Both the position numbers and the translations under genes were made by a program. Of a stretch of 64,000 bases of DNA, positions 44,560 to 56,531 are shown piece after piece. The notes under the pieces were generated by a model, which was not told where the DNA came from, made no database searches, and saw nothing but the letters and a program-made list of their open reading frames with translations. Numbering within the stretch: the first letter of the stretch is position 1; every line of letters begins with the position of its first letter. Origin of the DNA: Serendipita indica DSM 11827 (Eukaryota > Basidiomycota > Agaricomycetes > Sebacinales > Serendipitaceae); assembly GCA_910890315.1 (NCBI GenBank), contig CAJVGD010000001.1, forward strand, positions 2,480,001 to 2,544,000. The letters are read 5' to 3'.

Positions 44560-45725
44560 ATGCAGCTTACATTCACGAATATCGTCGCTGTATTTGCCCT
44601 GGTGGCGACTGCCGTCTCTGCCTCGTCGGAGCATATCAACCCAGGCCACAAACGGATGGCACGGCGTATCAGCAGAAAGGCCCTCGCTGCTCGCCATCAC
44701 CCGCACTCGCATGTCACCGTCTACCAGACAATTACTTCCGATCCAGCTACTTCTACTACCCGTCCAACTGTAGTTACCGAATATGTCACTTTTACCACCA
44801 CGCCAGCAGACTCGGCATCCTCTACAGACGCTCCTTCTACGACCGAGACACCGTCCTCGACCGAATCTCCCTCTGAGACGGTCACAGAGTCGTCTTCTTC
44901 CTCGTCGGCCAGCCAGCCAGCAAACTCGGCTGGTCCAGTCATTCAAGCCACTGGAAGCCCATGCGGTGATCCAAATGCCACCCGTACGTTGCTAAGTTTA
45001 GACTACTTTTTTTTGACTGACGTGGCGCCGCAGCGGATCCCGCCCCCACGTCCGGACCAAACGGCTCTGAGAGTGAGTAGTACACTGTTGCTAGCGTACA
45101 CCCTTCTAACTGTACACAGACTGGCTCAACTGTGGTGTCGACGGTGACGGTTGGATCCCTCCACCAGTCACGCTCCAGAACATTGTCTACAAGGACCTGG
45201 CCACTGTCCTCCAAAAGCCAGGAAACGTCTTTGAAGCCTGCGCACCTTACCTCAACATTTTCCAATCTCTGGCTGACGAAACCGGCATCCCCACCATCCT
45301 CTTGGCTTCCATCGCCCTCCAAGAAAGCGGATGCAGACCCGGCGTTACGGGTGGTGCCGGTGAGATTGGCATGATGCAAATCACGAGCGAAAAGTGCCCT
45401 ACCGATGGCTCCAACTGCTATGATCCTGCGACCAACATTGGCATTGGTGCTCGCTACATGAAGTCGAGGATTGACGCCAACGACGGCAATGTCGCCGCCG
45501 GTATGGGCGAGTACAACGGATGGCGACGTGGGTTGACTGTTGCGGCTGCCAACAACTATGCCATTTGCGCGCAGCACAACAATCTCGGTATGTTTGCGTT
45601 GCGTGAGTTTGCAGTCCGCTCTGACCACATTCTGTATAGATTACCTCCACCGCGTCTTCAACGGCTACATCCAAGGCATCGACCCCCACACGCTCAACAT
45701 GGGCATCTACTTCAACACGTGCTAG
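44560..45725 (+). CDS. Secreted lysozyme-like (transglycosylase-fold) protein, 338 aa
   Basis: Exons 44560-44983, 45034-45072, 45120-45587 and 45640-45725 sum to 1017 nt. Signal peptide MQLTFTNIVAVFALVATAVSA, then a His/Arg-rich bit with a possible Kex2-type basic site (KRMARR), a Ser/Thr-rich linker that would be O-glycosylated, and a C-terminal lysozyme-superfamily domain: ASIALQESGCR with the likely catalytic Glu, GEIGMMQIT, NIGIGARYM, GMGEYNGW. These are the hallmarks of SLT/goose-type lysozyme folds (GH23-like). Likely cuts peptidoglycan or a chitin-like polymer outside the cell; the substrate is inference. Confidence 0.85.
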
Positions 45726-47250
45726 AATCGCCATTCTCTGCGATCCACTGCATCAATAGATACCCAGACCCGACCACCCTTTTGTTCACTGTAGCATCAT
45801 CCCCCTTTTGTCGACATCGGATACCTCTTTTGGACCCCCTTTTTTGCTCTCTTCCTCCTCTCCTCATCCCCAGCTTTTAGGCGTATCACCGCCCCCAATA
45901 AAACCATTTACGACTCCTCGCGTCCGACCACGGACGACGACTCTTACGTTTCGACATTCCACTGGCTGGACAGTGGCGGACTGGGCTTCATCCCGACCCC
46001 GCGCACTTTTCTTCCATCAGGGTTTGCAGGTGGTTGGGAAATGCAGGCTAACGATTCCGCCTGCCTGCATTTCCACTTGACAATCACCACAATCACCCGC
46101 AAACTCCCCCAATCGCGTCCTCTGATACTTCCGCCCGTTCAGCTCTTTCACGCTATCACGCTCGCTCACGACTCTCACGTCGTCTTTTTTTTCTTGGTTG
46201 TATCCTTTTAGAGGGCGAACTCTAAACTCGGAAAAGCACAATGACCAACTTTGCTCTCACATCCCTCTACTCGTCTTGTTGGCGGGCCGTTCGGGGTTGA
46301 GTAGCATGATGTACCTAGTCAAACAATACACACTAGCCTTGGAATCTGCATTTCACGATACGTAAAGCCGTTAGAGCAACTAATAAGAATAAACGGTCTT
46401 TGTGATTGTGGCATCAACTACAGCGACAAGCGAAAACTATGACAAGAACGCTCGCCCCGTTTGGTTGGCTTCTACGGATTCTGTAAAGCACGGAGAGAGT
46501 CGAGTCCGCAAAACAAAAGGAGAGCGAGATATCAGAGACGAATTCGTATTACAGAAAATACTCGGCGTCCTTTTTGTTGTCCGTTTCGTTTTTTGGGGGG
46601 AAGGATGCTGGGTGAGAAGTGGAAGCGCATATTGAACTGGATTGAGAAACACGGAGGGGGAAATTTTCCAACCGAGGAGGATGAGAACAATGTTGCGAGC
46701 TAGGTAGTCGAGCATGGGACGAAATTCCCAAGGCGCAGATTCCCTCGCGTCGGGAAAAGTTCGTCGTGCTATCAAGTGTCCGTGCACTGGATGTTTGGAC
46801 TACAACTACTAGTGGTAAAAAGGATCAAGTGTTCGAATAGGGCCAGGTGGGATAGCCAAATAGACGCGAATCACGCGAGAGACGACGGGCCCGTACCCAG
46901 GCAGTATGTTTCGTGGAGAAATCTAGCACTATAGCGTGCGCCTCCAACGATCACCAATGTATCCAAGGAAAAGAGACGAGGGACAGAGAGAGAGAGAGAT
47001 GGGAATAGAGACGAGACTGTAAAGGAGGGTGGTCAGCGCAGAAGAGTATGCGCTGTGTAGACTGTTTGGGTATACACGAAAGGGCCGCAGAGAAGAAAAA
47101 AAGATGAATTCCTCTTTGATGTATTGCGGGAAGAGCATTGTCCAGGTTCAATGATGTAAACGGATATCGAGAATACAATGGTGGGGATCACGGATCACCT
47201 AGAATAAACAAGCGATCAGATCTAGAACACCCAGCTCCGTAAAGGCCAAC
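45726..47250. other. Convergent intergenic, no gene seen
   Basis: 3' sides of the lysozyme-like gene and of gene P. Only short frames. A GAGAGAGAGAGAGA run lies near 46987-47000. Poly-pyrimidine stretches occur around 45830-45900 and 46180. Confidence 0.45.
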
Positions 47251-50200
47251 TCACTTGAAAACGCGAGAATCGCGACTTTTGAACAAAGACTTGAAACGGC
47301 CGCTGCTGCTTCCGGGGCGAACAGAAGCATCCGGATATGGGGTGGTAAACTCTTGATATCGGGGGAAGACGCCTCCAGATGCGGGTAAGGTGACAACGCT
47401 ACGCCGACCGCCAATTGTTTCGCCACTTTCACCAGAGTGCGACGACTTGCCAGTGAGCGCCGTAGAGGGTCGTGAAGCCGAGGACGGGCGTCCAGATGCT
47501 ACATCTGGGACAAACGCCGGCATTGGTTGGACTTGGTACTGCGGCGGGACGCTGCTTCCCATCGTTGGCAAGGAGCGAGTCGAGGCTTGGGTGGGAAGGC
47601 GTTTCTGATTATGCAAAGATGACGATGGCGGTGGGGCATAGGGCGCCGCTTGTGCGCGCACCTGCGCCATGCGCAACGCGCGAAGCTGCTCGAGCTCGTG
47701 TGGGCTTAACATGACGCTTATCTGTCCCGATACCGGCTCTTCGTCGTAGTGAGTGAACGCTGGCGAAGAAAGAGACGGTCCGTAGCCAGCTGGCATCTCT
47801 GGGAATTCCAACTGCGCGTGCCTCTCGTAGGGGATCTGAAGATTTGAGCGGGGCTCATAGTCTTTGTAGCCTATTGGATCGTGTCTCGAGAGCATTGTGC
47901 TGGGGATCGGAGCATTTCGAGCGGGCAGTCGATCCACTGGATTATAAGGATGCTGTATCTCTGGGAATTCCACCGGTACGCCGTACTCGTGTCCAAGGGC
48001 TTGGGAGTCTACGCGTGAGCGAGGCATCGCGGATGTAGGCGGCTCTGGCACAAACGATTTGGGGCCATACTGATACGTTTGTTGGACCAATGGAGCAGTC
48101 GATTGGCCACCCAAGGAGGGAGGTGCAGACCATTTCGCCTCTTCTTCCTTGCCCAGAGTCCAGATACTGTCACCGCCTAATCCGCGACGCGTAGCAGGCA
48201 GCCCGCTACCAACATTCCCGCTAGCTCGTCCACCCGTGTTGCTGATCGAGTCGAGACTGGGCATATTGGGCACAAGAGGCTGATGAGGGCGTTGTGTATC
48301 TAGCGTGGCTAGAGGCATACCGCCGCCAGCCGGCGCAGCGGTAATAGGCATAGCGTCGGAGAGATTTGAGCGACGACTGGCCGTAGAGCCGGCTCTTCCA
48401 CGACTGTCTTGGAGTCCGTAGCCACTAGATGAGTGCGAAAGCAGAGAGCCTGCGTTGGAACGCTCATAACTCCGACCGAGGTGACTTGCCCCGCTAGCAG
48501 CGTGAGAGCTACCACTCTCCACAGAGGCAGAAGAGCTCAATTCGTTGGCAGAGAGAACAGAGCGAGGACCTGCGCGTCCACGAAGATATCTAAGAGAGGC
48601 ATCATCATGAGCGTGGCTGCTAGAATGAGAGCTCCGCTGTGAATTACATCGTCAATATAGTTCAAGAACATAAAATATGCACATACAGACGCAGGGCCAC
48701 CACTCATCGACGGCGGGCTGAGTGCCGACATACTTCGTTGCCGCAGGGAGTCGAGTCGACCTTGACCGACAGCAGCCACTCGTGGAGACTCCATAAGGCG
48801 GTCATGTCCCATGATGCCAGACGACAAGGAAGAGACGCTAGGAATGGATGAGAGGCGAGTCCGCTCCTCTAGATCCCAGCGCTGCGGTTCGTCGCTAAAG
48901 CTCTGCACAGAGTTGGAATGCGAGTCTGTGGGGCTAGCCACGTCCGGGAGCATAGAGACTGGCGCAAAGACGGAGGTTTGCAGCTGGGGCGACTGGCGGG
49001 CGAATGGGGAATTCGTCGAGATTGGAGGGATAGCACTGCGGGTTTGCCGGGTATCACGTACTTCCGTTCTCTGGACACCTGGAGTGATCGAGTGTGGCAT
49101 ATTGTGCGCAAGGCTGACATCGTCGGCGGAGGCTTGAGCCCGCTCTGATGTTGGAGTCTGAATGCGACTGACTGAGCTGGCGGCTACTTTGTGCGCGTTT
49201 GAAACGGATGCTTGCGCCGTCGACGCCGCGACTTCTGACAAAGTCGGCTCAATGCGAAGAACAGTCTTGTTGGAGTCGCTAGACCCGGAGCTTTCGGCAC
49301 TGGTACGTGGTGATGCCTGCTGAGCGATGACGGGCTCCTCTGGGGTAGAAGCAACAACCTCTTGAATGTCTGGATGGGCACCGTCCGCTAACGGTCGAGG
49401 AACGTGCTCGTCGACTGTCGCAAGCTCTACAGGGTTTACCTCAGGGGTAGGTGCAATGACCTCGACCTGAATTGACGGCAAAACATCGAATGTGGGGATA
49501 GACTCAGTGGCAGGAGACTCGGTGCCATGAGATATAGCGCCAGAAGGAGATGGAAGAGGGGCAGCAGAGGAAGAGTTGGAAGGCGATGACCATTCGTGCT
49601 GGGCAGGGGAAGCTGGTGGATATTCCTCGTGGAGGTCCTTGAAATGGTCGTCGTGACCTCGATCGCCGACATTACTCCCAATCTCTGCTTCAGAGTCGAC
49701 CTCCAAACTGGAAGAGCTCTCGTCTTCACCTCGGGCATAGGCTGGCATCGGTGGCATAGGATTCCACTGGTCTGTCCACGAGTGGTAGCTCGCTCGGACA
49801 TCACCGGGCTGCATGCGGCTTTGCTGCACCGGCTCCATGACCTGAACTTGATCGTGGAATGAAACTCCCTTTGGCGAGGCCGAAGATACACTCTTCTCGA
49901 CCATGGGGGCTGTGCGGCTCGCCGAGCCCGGGGTACGAGAACGTTCAAGGCTTCGTTGACGAGTTCGCTCAGCTTTTGCAGCCTTGATCGCATATTCTTG
50001 CTGTAGAAGCTTGAGCTGCTGCGCGTACTCTGCCTGAAGGTTGTCGGGTAGAGTGAGTGATGGATCGGGTGGCGAAGCTCGGGTGGACGAGAAGCCGTAA
50101 TAGTCGAGGTCGCTCAGTGCGGATGCCGTGGTAGCATCAACATTTTGAGTATGGGGCACTGGGGGTATCGGGAGCGTGGTCGAAAGGTGGCCCTCGAATT

Positions 50201-51577
50201 CAGGGGTCGACTTGCGGACTTTGAGCACACCCTTGAGTGGTTTCTTCTCTGTTTGCTGCGTCAAACGGAGGGTCGTGCTCAATTCATTCGTCACGGCTCG
50301 CAGGCTGTCGTCCACTGGTTGCTGGCCGGGATTTGGCAGGATCCCAGATGGTTGTACAGGAAGCGAGACGTCCAGAGGGTTCATCAGACTACGACTTCGG
50401 TTACGCAAATGCGCTGGCACGCCGAACTCTGCTGGGTCTATTTGATGGCCAAGCCCGTTGAGGAGTCCGGGGTCAAATTCGAGTTGTTGCTGGCGATATG
50501 TAGGTTGTACGCCATGATGGGACTGTGAACGGGCCCGAAGGTTGAGAGAAGGAAGCTGCGTCGAAGGCAAGAGTTCGCCGGGGACGACGAGTCCAGGCCT
50601 GACAGCGCCTTGATGGATGGCAGCGTCCTGTCAGAATCCGGAATCATCACGTCAGCAAAGGAAATGTCGCGAATGGCAGCAAGGGTAGGGCGGCGGCTTC
50701 ATTTGACGGAATAATGATTGATAGACAACCGAATACACACGTCAAGGTACCTGGCCCCCGCGTGGCTAAGGACAAGGATACGGCGCAAATGGGGAAAATT
50801 GATGTAAAGATGAGAGAGAAAAAGACGCACCGGATGATAGACGTCGAGAGGAACAGAAGGCGATGTCGGATGGCCCATACCAAATGTGATTCTGTTGTGT
50901 AGCTGCACGGGGTCTAGGTGCACCTCTGATGTCGCCGTTAGGGTTGAATCCGCCAAAGGAATGCCGTGGCTGTCGTTCATGAGTGATCGTGATGACGATG
51001 CCGCAGCGGCAGCGGCTGCTTGGTGGAGGACCGAGCCACGGGCGCTGGCAGCGTTGACAGCGGCCATGCTGAGACTAACGACGCTGCCAGTTCCAACTCC
51101 CCAGTTGTTCGCAGGTCCCAGTGTCAGCGTTCCAGCATTGCCGGCAGTGGTGGATTGGGTGTTTGCATTGCGTCCACCACCACGACGCGACGAGGAGCCT
51201 CCTCCGTTGTTATTCTTGGTATTATTGGACCCGTTCCCATTTGCAGCGAGCGCTTGCTGGACGCGTGGTGGACGCTGCTTACGCTGGAATCGCGGTGGGG
51301 GGAGAGCTCGGCCACCGGGTCGCCCGCTGTTGCCAGTTTGATTCGAGGAAGAGGTGCCAGACGAGTTTCCGGTCATCTTTATAGGCTTTTCGTGTGCATG
51401 GACCGCCTGCGCTGCCCAGGACGGTGAACGAAGACGGGTCTGTGTGGGTTCGCGGTCGCGCCTAGGCGAAAGAGACGAGTCAGACGTAGTGATTGGAGTC
51501 TGAAGAGCGCCTTGTAGAGAGCTTTCGATGGATTGTAGGCTTGGATTGGGTGGAACCGGGTTGGATCGGTGGAGCAT
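47251..51577 (-). CDS. Large low-complexity protein (gene P), about 1357 aa, unknown function
   Basis: Minus strand; exons 50831-51577, 48687-50627 and 47251-48636 sum to 4074 nt. The sequence is Ser/Pro/Thr/Gln-rich nearly throughout, with an Asn/Gly run (NGNGSNNTKNNNGGG), a poly-Ala run, a short coiled coil (LQAEYAQQLKLLQQEYAIKAAK) followed by RTRQRSLERS, and a basic ending GRFKSLFKSRDSRVFK. The second-exon join (DVYHP to DAAIHQG) uses a long 203-nt intron, so a small exon may be missed there. The start could instead be at 51376 (MTGNSSG). No domain recognised; a regulatory or scaffold protein is a guess. Confidence 0.68.
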
Positions 51578-54500
51578 ACACGTCAAGAGTAGCGTTGAAG
51601 ACCGTCCAGTGTGACTAGAAGCTTCCAGACGTGAGCTCTACGCTGTTTGAGACATGGCGAATGGCCAGAACACGCACCAGACGCGGATTAAACGACGGGC
51701 GGTCGGGAGCTAAGAACGTATTGAGAATTAGGAGAGAATGGTGCAGAGTAAAATGTGGAAAACGAGTCGGAAAACGAGTCGCCAGCACGCGACAGACACA
51801 GAGCGGCCACGGCAGGTCGCGTTGGGTTCAGGTCCAAGAACGCAAAAAGGGTGTATGTGTTTGGCTCTGGTGCCTTGGGCAGTGGCCCCCAGTCGCCGAC
51901 TAGTCTCCTGCGGCCGTCGTCAATTCTCAACAGATTTCTCCCGATGCTTTCGACAACGGATCCCGCTCTTCTGGCGGGGTGCAACGGCTCGCACGGCGCG
52001 CAAGGTTCCTGTGAGACGATGAGAGTGGGAGCGTGTGCAACGACCACGACGACAAGAAGGATAACCCTACCCGTTGTTTAGATTCCCCCGAGGTACCAGG
52101 GTGACCTCTCAATAATCACCTGAATACCGCTCCCCTCCTCTGGCTTCCCATGTCCAGTCGCCCCCGCGCGGTCCCCTTGTCCGAGCTGCCGTTTAATTTT
52201 TCTTGACCTGCAATATCGGGCTCGTTACTCTATTCCCTTTCTCCCAGATCCTGACGCCCTTTGGTGTCAGCCAATATTATGGAACACGCAAGAAGCAGCC
52301 TTCTCCCACCTATTGCTGCGACTCTTCCGTACACGCCCATCAGAATGGCTTCTTCTCCCATCAATTACTGCGCGTTTTAGGTGTGGTCAACGCCAGGACG
52401 ATCAGGGCCAACGGCTTCGTTATCGCCCGTGTCCGTGCGGCCTCTGGCGAAACTTGTTTCTGGTGTTCAACGTTCCCTCTAGAACCAGGTACGTCTTTGG
52501 AAGTGATTGTGTGAATCCCAGCTCCACTCGAGTGATGTGCCCATTTCGAGGAGTTTTCCGATCCGCCCACATTGATCAATGTGTACATCGTTCAGTAATC
52601 ACAGGAGAGGGGGTTAAATTGATCCTATGCAGACTGACCTGTGTCGTGCGCTTACCGTTATTCTGGCTCGGGGGTTCCCCTACGCATGATCTGCAGCACG
52701 CACTCTCCGCCGAACGTATTGTTAGCCCATGTTGTTCAAATTCTGGCCCCGAGAATAGGCATATTAGCCACACAGAAGTGGCAAACTCGACTGTTTCTCA
52801 CCGGCTGGGCACTGTCCTTTCGGGCGATAGGTCCCCGAATAGAAGATGATACTCCCCTAAACGGTGAATGGAACCAGTCGGTTCAGGTATAACTCCGAGG
52901 TCAGCTGCATATACCGACCAACCTCGAAGGCTTCCATCTCCGCCGTTCCTTGGAAGATCAAGCCACCAAATCACGAACAGGACGTCAGTACTCCTTACGC
53001 GATAGCGATAGAATCGAAATAATGAGTTCCTTGATGGGGCCTACCACCTGCACGCTAACGCCCAAAGCGGCCCTTTTCCTGTGACCAAATATTTCTTTCT
53101 CTTTGCCGCGTGGCGAGACGCCGCTGATGTGCTGGCTTGCGATCGTGTTTCGTCAGAGTCTAGGTCAGAAGCATTAACCGCTTACCCTTGTTCACGCTCA
53201 AACGACCCCACAACCTTGCTCTGTCCTCTAACTCACGTCTTGTCCTCGACGAGAGAGTTTTCCAACACACCTTGAAAATCTCAAGTTGTCTCTGGCGTAA
53301 TGAGCCTACTGAGACGTCAAACGTCCAGATGTGGCGCCCGAATGGTTGCGCTCCCGAGCCGTGGTAGACACTTTGACAGGCCGACGTCGTCCATGTCGAA
53401 CACGTGGGCCAGGTATGAGTGCCAGTTCAGAGAATGTCGACGTTCAAGACCATGACGAGTTGACGAATGTTCTCAAACACTCATGCCGCTTAGGCTGATC
53501 AGTTTTACATCCCCAGGGTGGCGAACTCGCTCCCATCGCCTGCAATTTCGCCTAAAACGTCCATAGCGACCAATCTTAAATGTCAGATCAGACGGTGAAG
53601 AGACGCATCCGAGCGTCTGAATATTGCAATCTCCGATGATGACGTGGGATAACCTGACTGACACAGGTCAGGCTTGATGGTTTAATTTCCTTTCCAGTGC
53701 GATCATGCGCAGCGGAATCACCTCCTGGTGACTTGTTTGAGGTGACGAGGCCCCGTATCATCGTTGTCGACGCGCGCCCTGTCACCCTCTGTCCTCAAAT
53801 GAATAGATTCGATTCTCCGCATTTACATCGACGTCGATACGAAGAGCGACTTCCAGATATGACACCGAATCGGAGAACCGACTTTTGACAGGCAGGCATG
53901 ATCTGTGTAAACGGAGGTTTGTTCCATGTCCTGTACTCTGACTTTCACACCTCTTTTGGCTAGCATTTCGCATGAGAAGGCGGCCGACAGGCAAACGACG
54001 GGTCGACTTTGCGGTTTGTTCGGCGTAGGGAGACGCCTGTGAGAACCCTTGACAGGGTAGTTCCGGGATCCCTCTTTCGGTTTACGTTTAGAAGACCTGA
54101 GAGTGTCCGGAGAGCTCCGGTACTGCTAACACCCATAGGACGGCGCGCCGCTCTGACGAGGCAAAGACCAAAAGTCACCTGTATGAGGATCCTTGCGACT
54201 TTGATGCCATGAGGATAAATAGTATCCTTTGTCTTGGGTTTTCCCGAGCGTTGCCAACTGGAATCAGGGCCACGATGTACGCGAGAGTGCGGTGGGTTCC
54301 TGGAACCCAATAAAGATGCATGGTGAGCCCGAGGAGACCATGGAGGCTATGGTTAGTCATCAAAGGTATCTCTCTCCAGCGTACTTATCAGTCAGACCCG
54401 CAGTTACTAGTTTCGACCCGACGGCACTATCTACTTGGCGTCTTGAGATGCAAGCGCAACCTGTTATGTACTCTGTGCGCACTATTCAATCGATCAGCAG

Positions 54501-54917
54501 CTTCTGACGGGAAACTGTTATTGAGTGCCAACGCGGCGAGGTCGAAGGATAGCGGCGGCGAGCTCAAGGCGACTTGGACCCATTTCGGGTGGAACAACTC
54601 CAAACTGTGTCTCTAATAGAATTCGATAGACATGATTGGTACACATGTCTTCGGTTTCCTACACCATTTGTGTGGGCGTGCGCGTTCATGCGTTCAGTCC
54701 ACGCGGAGCAAGGTCGACATCCTCTCTCGCTGATCCCGAATAGACGTCCGTTCTTGTGACGAAAGCCCGCATTGTTCGCCGGACGTGCTCGCCCTCTAAC
54801 AATGTTCGCGAGCCCCACATGTACCACTCACAGGTTCAAAATCGTCTCCTGCAATGCTCTTTTGTTGGTCATTAGACCCACAACTTGTCATTTCCTTGCC
54901 TCTTCTATGTATATATC
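51578..54917. other. 3.3 kb without recognisable genes
   Basis: The first 500 bases are the leader and promoter side of gene P. From about 52200 to 54900 frames are short, mostly overlapping on both strands, and none shows a domain, a splice set or similarity to other parts of the window. GC content is not obviously lowered. It could be decayed repeat or simply non-coding. Confidence 0.45.
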
Positions 54918-56156
54918 ATGAGCATCGGTCACGCTTCGACGTTTGCGCAGTTTCCGTACTCTCGATTCGCTGATGCTCGCAATGACGACCACGAGCACGG
55001 TGGACCTTGGGGGTGTGACGTGGAAGATTCGAAATACTGTGAGTAAGTCTCCTGCATCGACGTTCACTGACTGTCTGCAGGTAGCTTTCTAGTCCATCAG
55101 CAACTTGCAAACTACGCCAATGATCTTGTGGCATTTGGTGGATACTTAGGAAGTAGATTGCTAGTTGATACACCGTGGAGTAAACCTCAAGCCTCTTTGG
55201 CATAGTAAGGTCTTCCTTCTGTTTCACTACAAACGCAGTTCTGACGCAAGAACGATCAGTGAATGGTCACTCTCAGCTTGTTATACCGATTTTAACGTCA
55301 ATAAATCCATTGCGGTGTTTATTGGGCTCGACTTAACTAGACAAGAGGTGTCTCTTTGCCGTGATGGTTAGTACTGCCAGTCATATTTCGAGCGAGATCT
55401 CATATTTCACCAGGAATCACAAGTATACAACGTCAGGGGCGCCTCAAACTCGATGAAGGATCGAGCTTTCTGCTGGCGCTCGCGGCCCCCTGGGTTGGTC
55501 CAATCACTGCAGACGGTACAAACGTGACAGCATACGTCTTCACATCCTCTCTTCTGTTAACTCCCATTGCCACAAGTCCTACAAATAACCCGCCTTCCAC
55601 CATCCCACCATTCTCCTCTGCGAGTAACGCTCTTTCGACCACGCTTAGTCTTGTTCCGCCATTCGGATTATCTTCCAGTACTATTGCTGGAGGTTCCACA
55701 CCGTCTCTGGCTACATATCCAGCAGATGGCCACAATAGGGCGGCAATCGTTGGCGGCAGCATCGCCAGCGGCATTATTGGCCTCTTTATTGTCGTTTCTT
55801 TGGTGTTTCTCCTTTGGAAATGCTACCAGAAACGACGATCTAGGCAGCTGGGACCGCGTCCAGTGCCGTTTGTTCATATTCCGTCAACCGAGAACATCGC
55901 GTTGACTTCAATTCTTCAAAACTCGAGCAATCACGCTTTTCCTACAGCGGCAGAGTTTGCAACACATCATGTCACGCCACCCGTCGCCTTTGCCAATGCA
56001 CCGGCATCGCCCTGGATTTCGGGTGCGCATATTCAGTTTCCAGCGGACGCGAATGCGGGAGGCGCGACTGGTGCTCCCTACTATGGAGCGCGAGAAAGCC
56101 GAGATACTATGCAATCTTCGGGAAGAGTTTGGTTTTCTCAACACCCACAACTATGA
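54918..56156 (+). CDS. Single-pass membrane protein K (I/J/K family), 371 aa
   Basis: Exons 54918-55038, 55081-55204, 55239-55366 and 55414-56156 sum to 1116 nt. N-terminus MSIGHASTFAQFPYSR, HGGPWGCDVEDSKYC with its last Cys codon split by a phase-1 intron, then DTPWSKPQASLA, WSLSACYTDF and a strand-rich stretch. A Ser/Thr/Pro-rich stalk leads to the span IVGGSIASGIIGLFIVVSLVFLLW, then KCYQKRRSR and a 120-residue cytosolic tail. Exon 2 is 124 nt, as in J. Intron phases (1, 2, 1) match I and J. No signal peptide seen. Function unknown. The gene ends 376 bp from the convergent TRAPPC10 stop. Confidence 0.74.
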
Positions 56157-56531
56157 GAGAGTCTCATTACCTTGTACACTTAGAGTTGTCTATCATACTT
56201 ACAGAGTGATGTCTGTTTGCAGTTACTACGTCGTTGAAAATTGCAACTCAATTCTGATCTGACCATGAGCTGGCGAGATCCACTGGAGGGCGTAAAATTC
56301 GAGGTCCCTCTGTTAGATGGGCCGACTTTACTGAAGATGCGAGAGGACCGTAAGAGGGCCTGGCCACAAACGAGTCTAATGATCGGCTCTCGTGGACCCA
56401 CCAATGTTTGACTAGGTGAAAACCCTAGTGCGGAGATTGGAACGGTTAGAGATGAACTACGCTATGACAGAGCAGGATACCCAGACAGAATTTTGGTATC
56501 TATACATTTACTGCTTGATCTGGTTTCGAAC

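Noticed and set aside
46825-46850. tRNA-like box GTTCGAATA
   Set aside because: No matching A box or cloverleaf could be drawn around it; the same holds for GTTCAAATTC near 52736.
52313-52849. 178-codon plus-strand open frame
   Set aside because: Cys/Arg-rich composition without motif, overlapped by open frames on the other strand; looks like chance.
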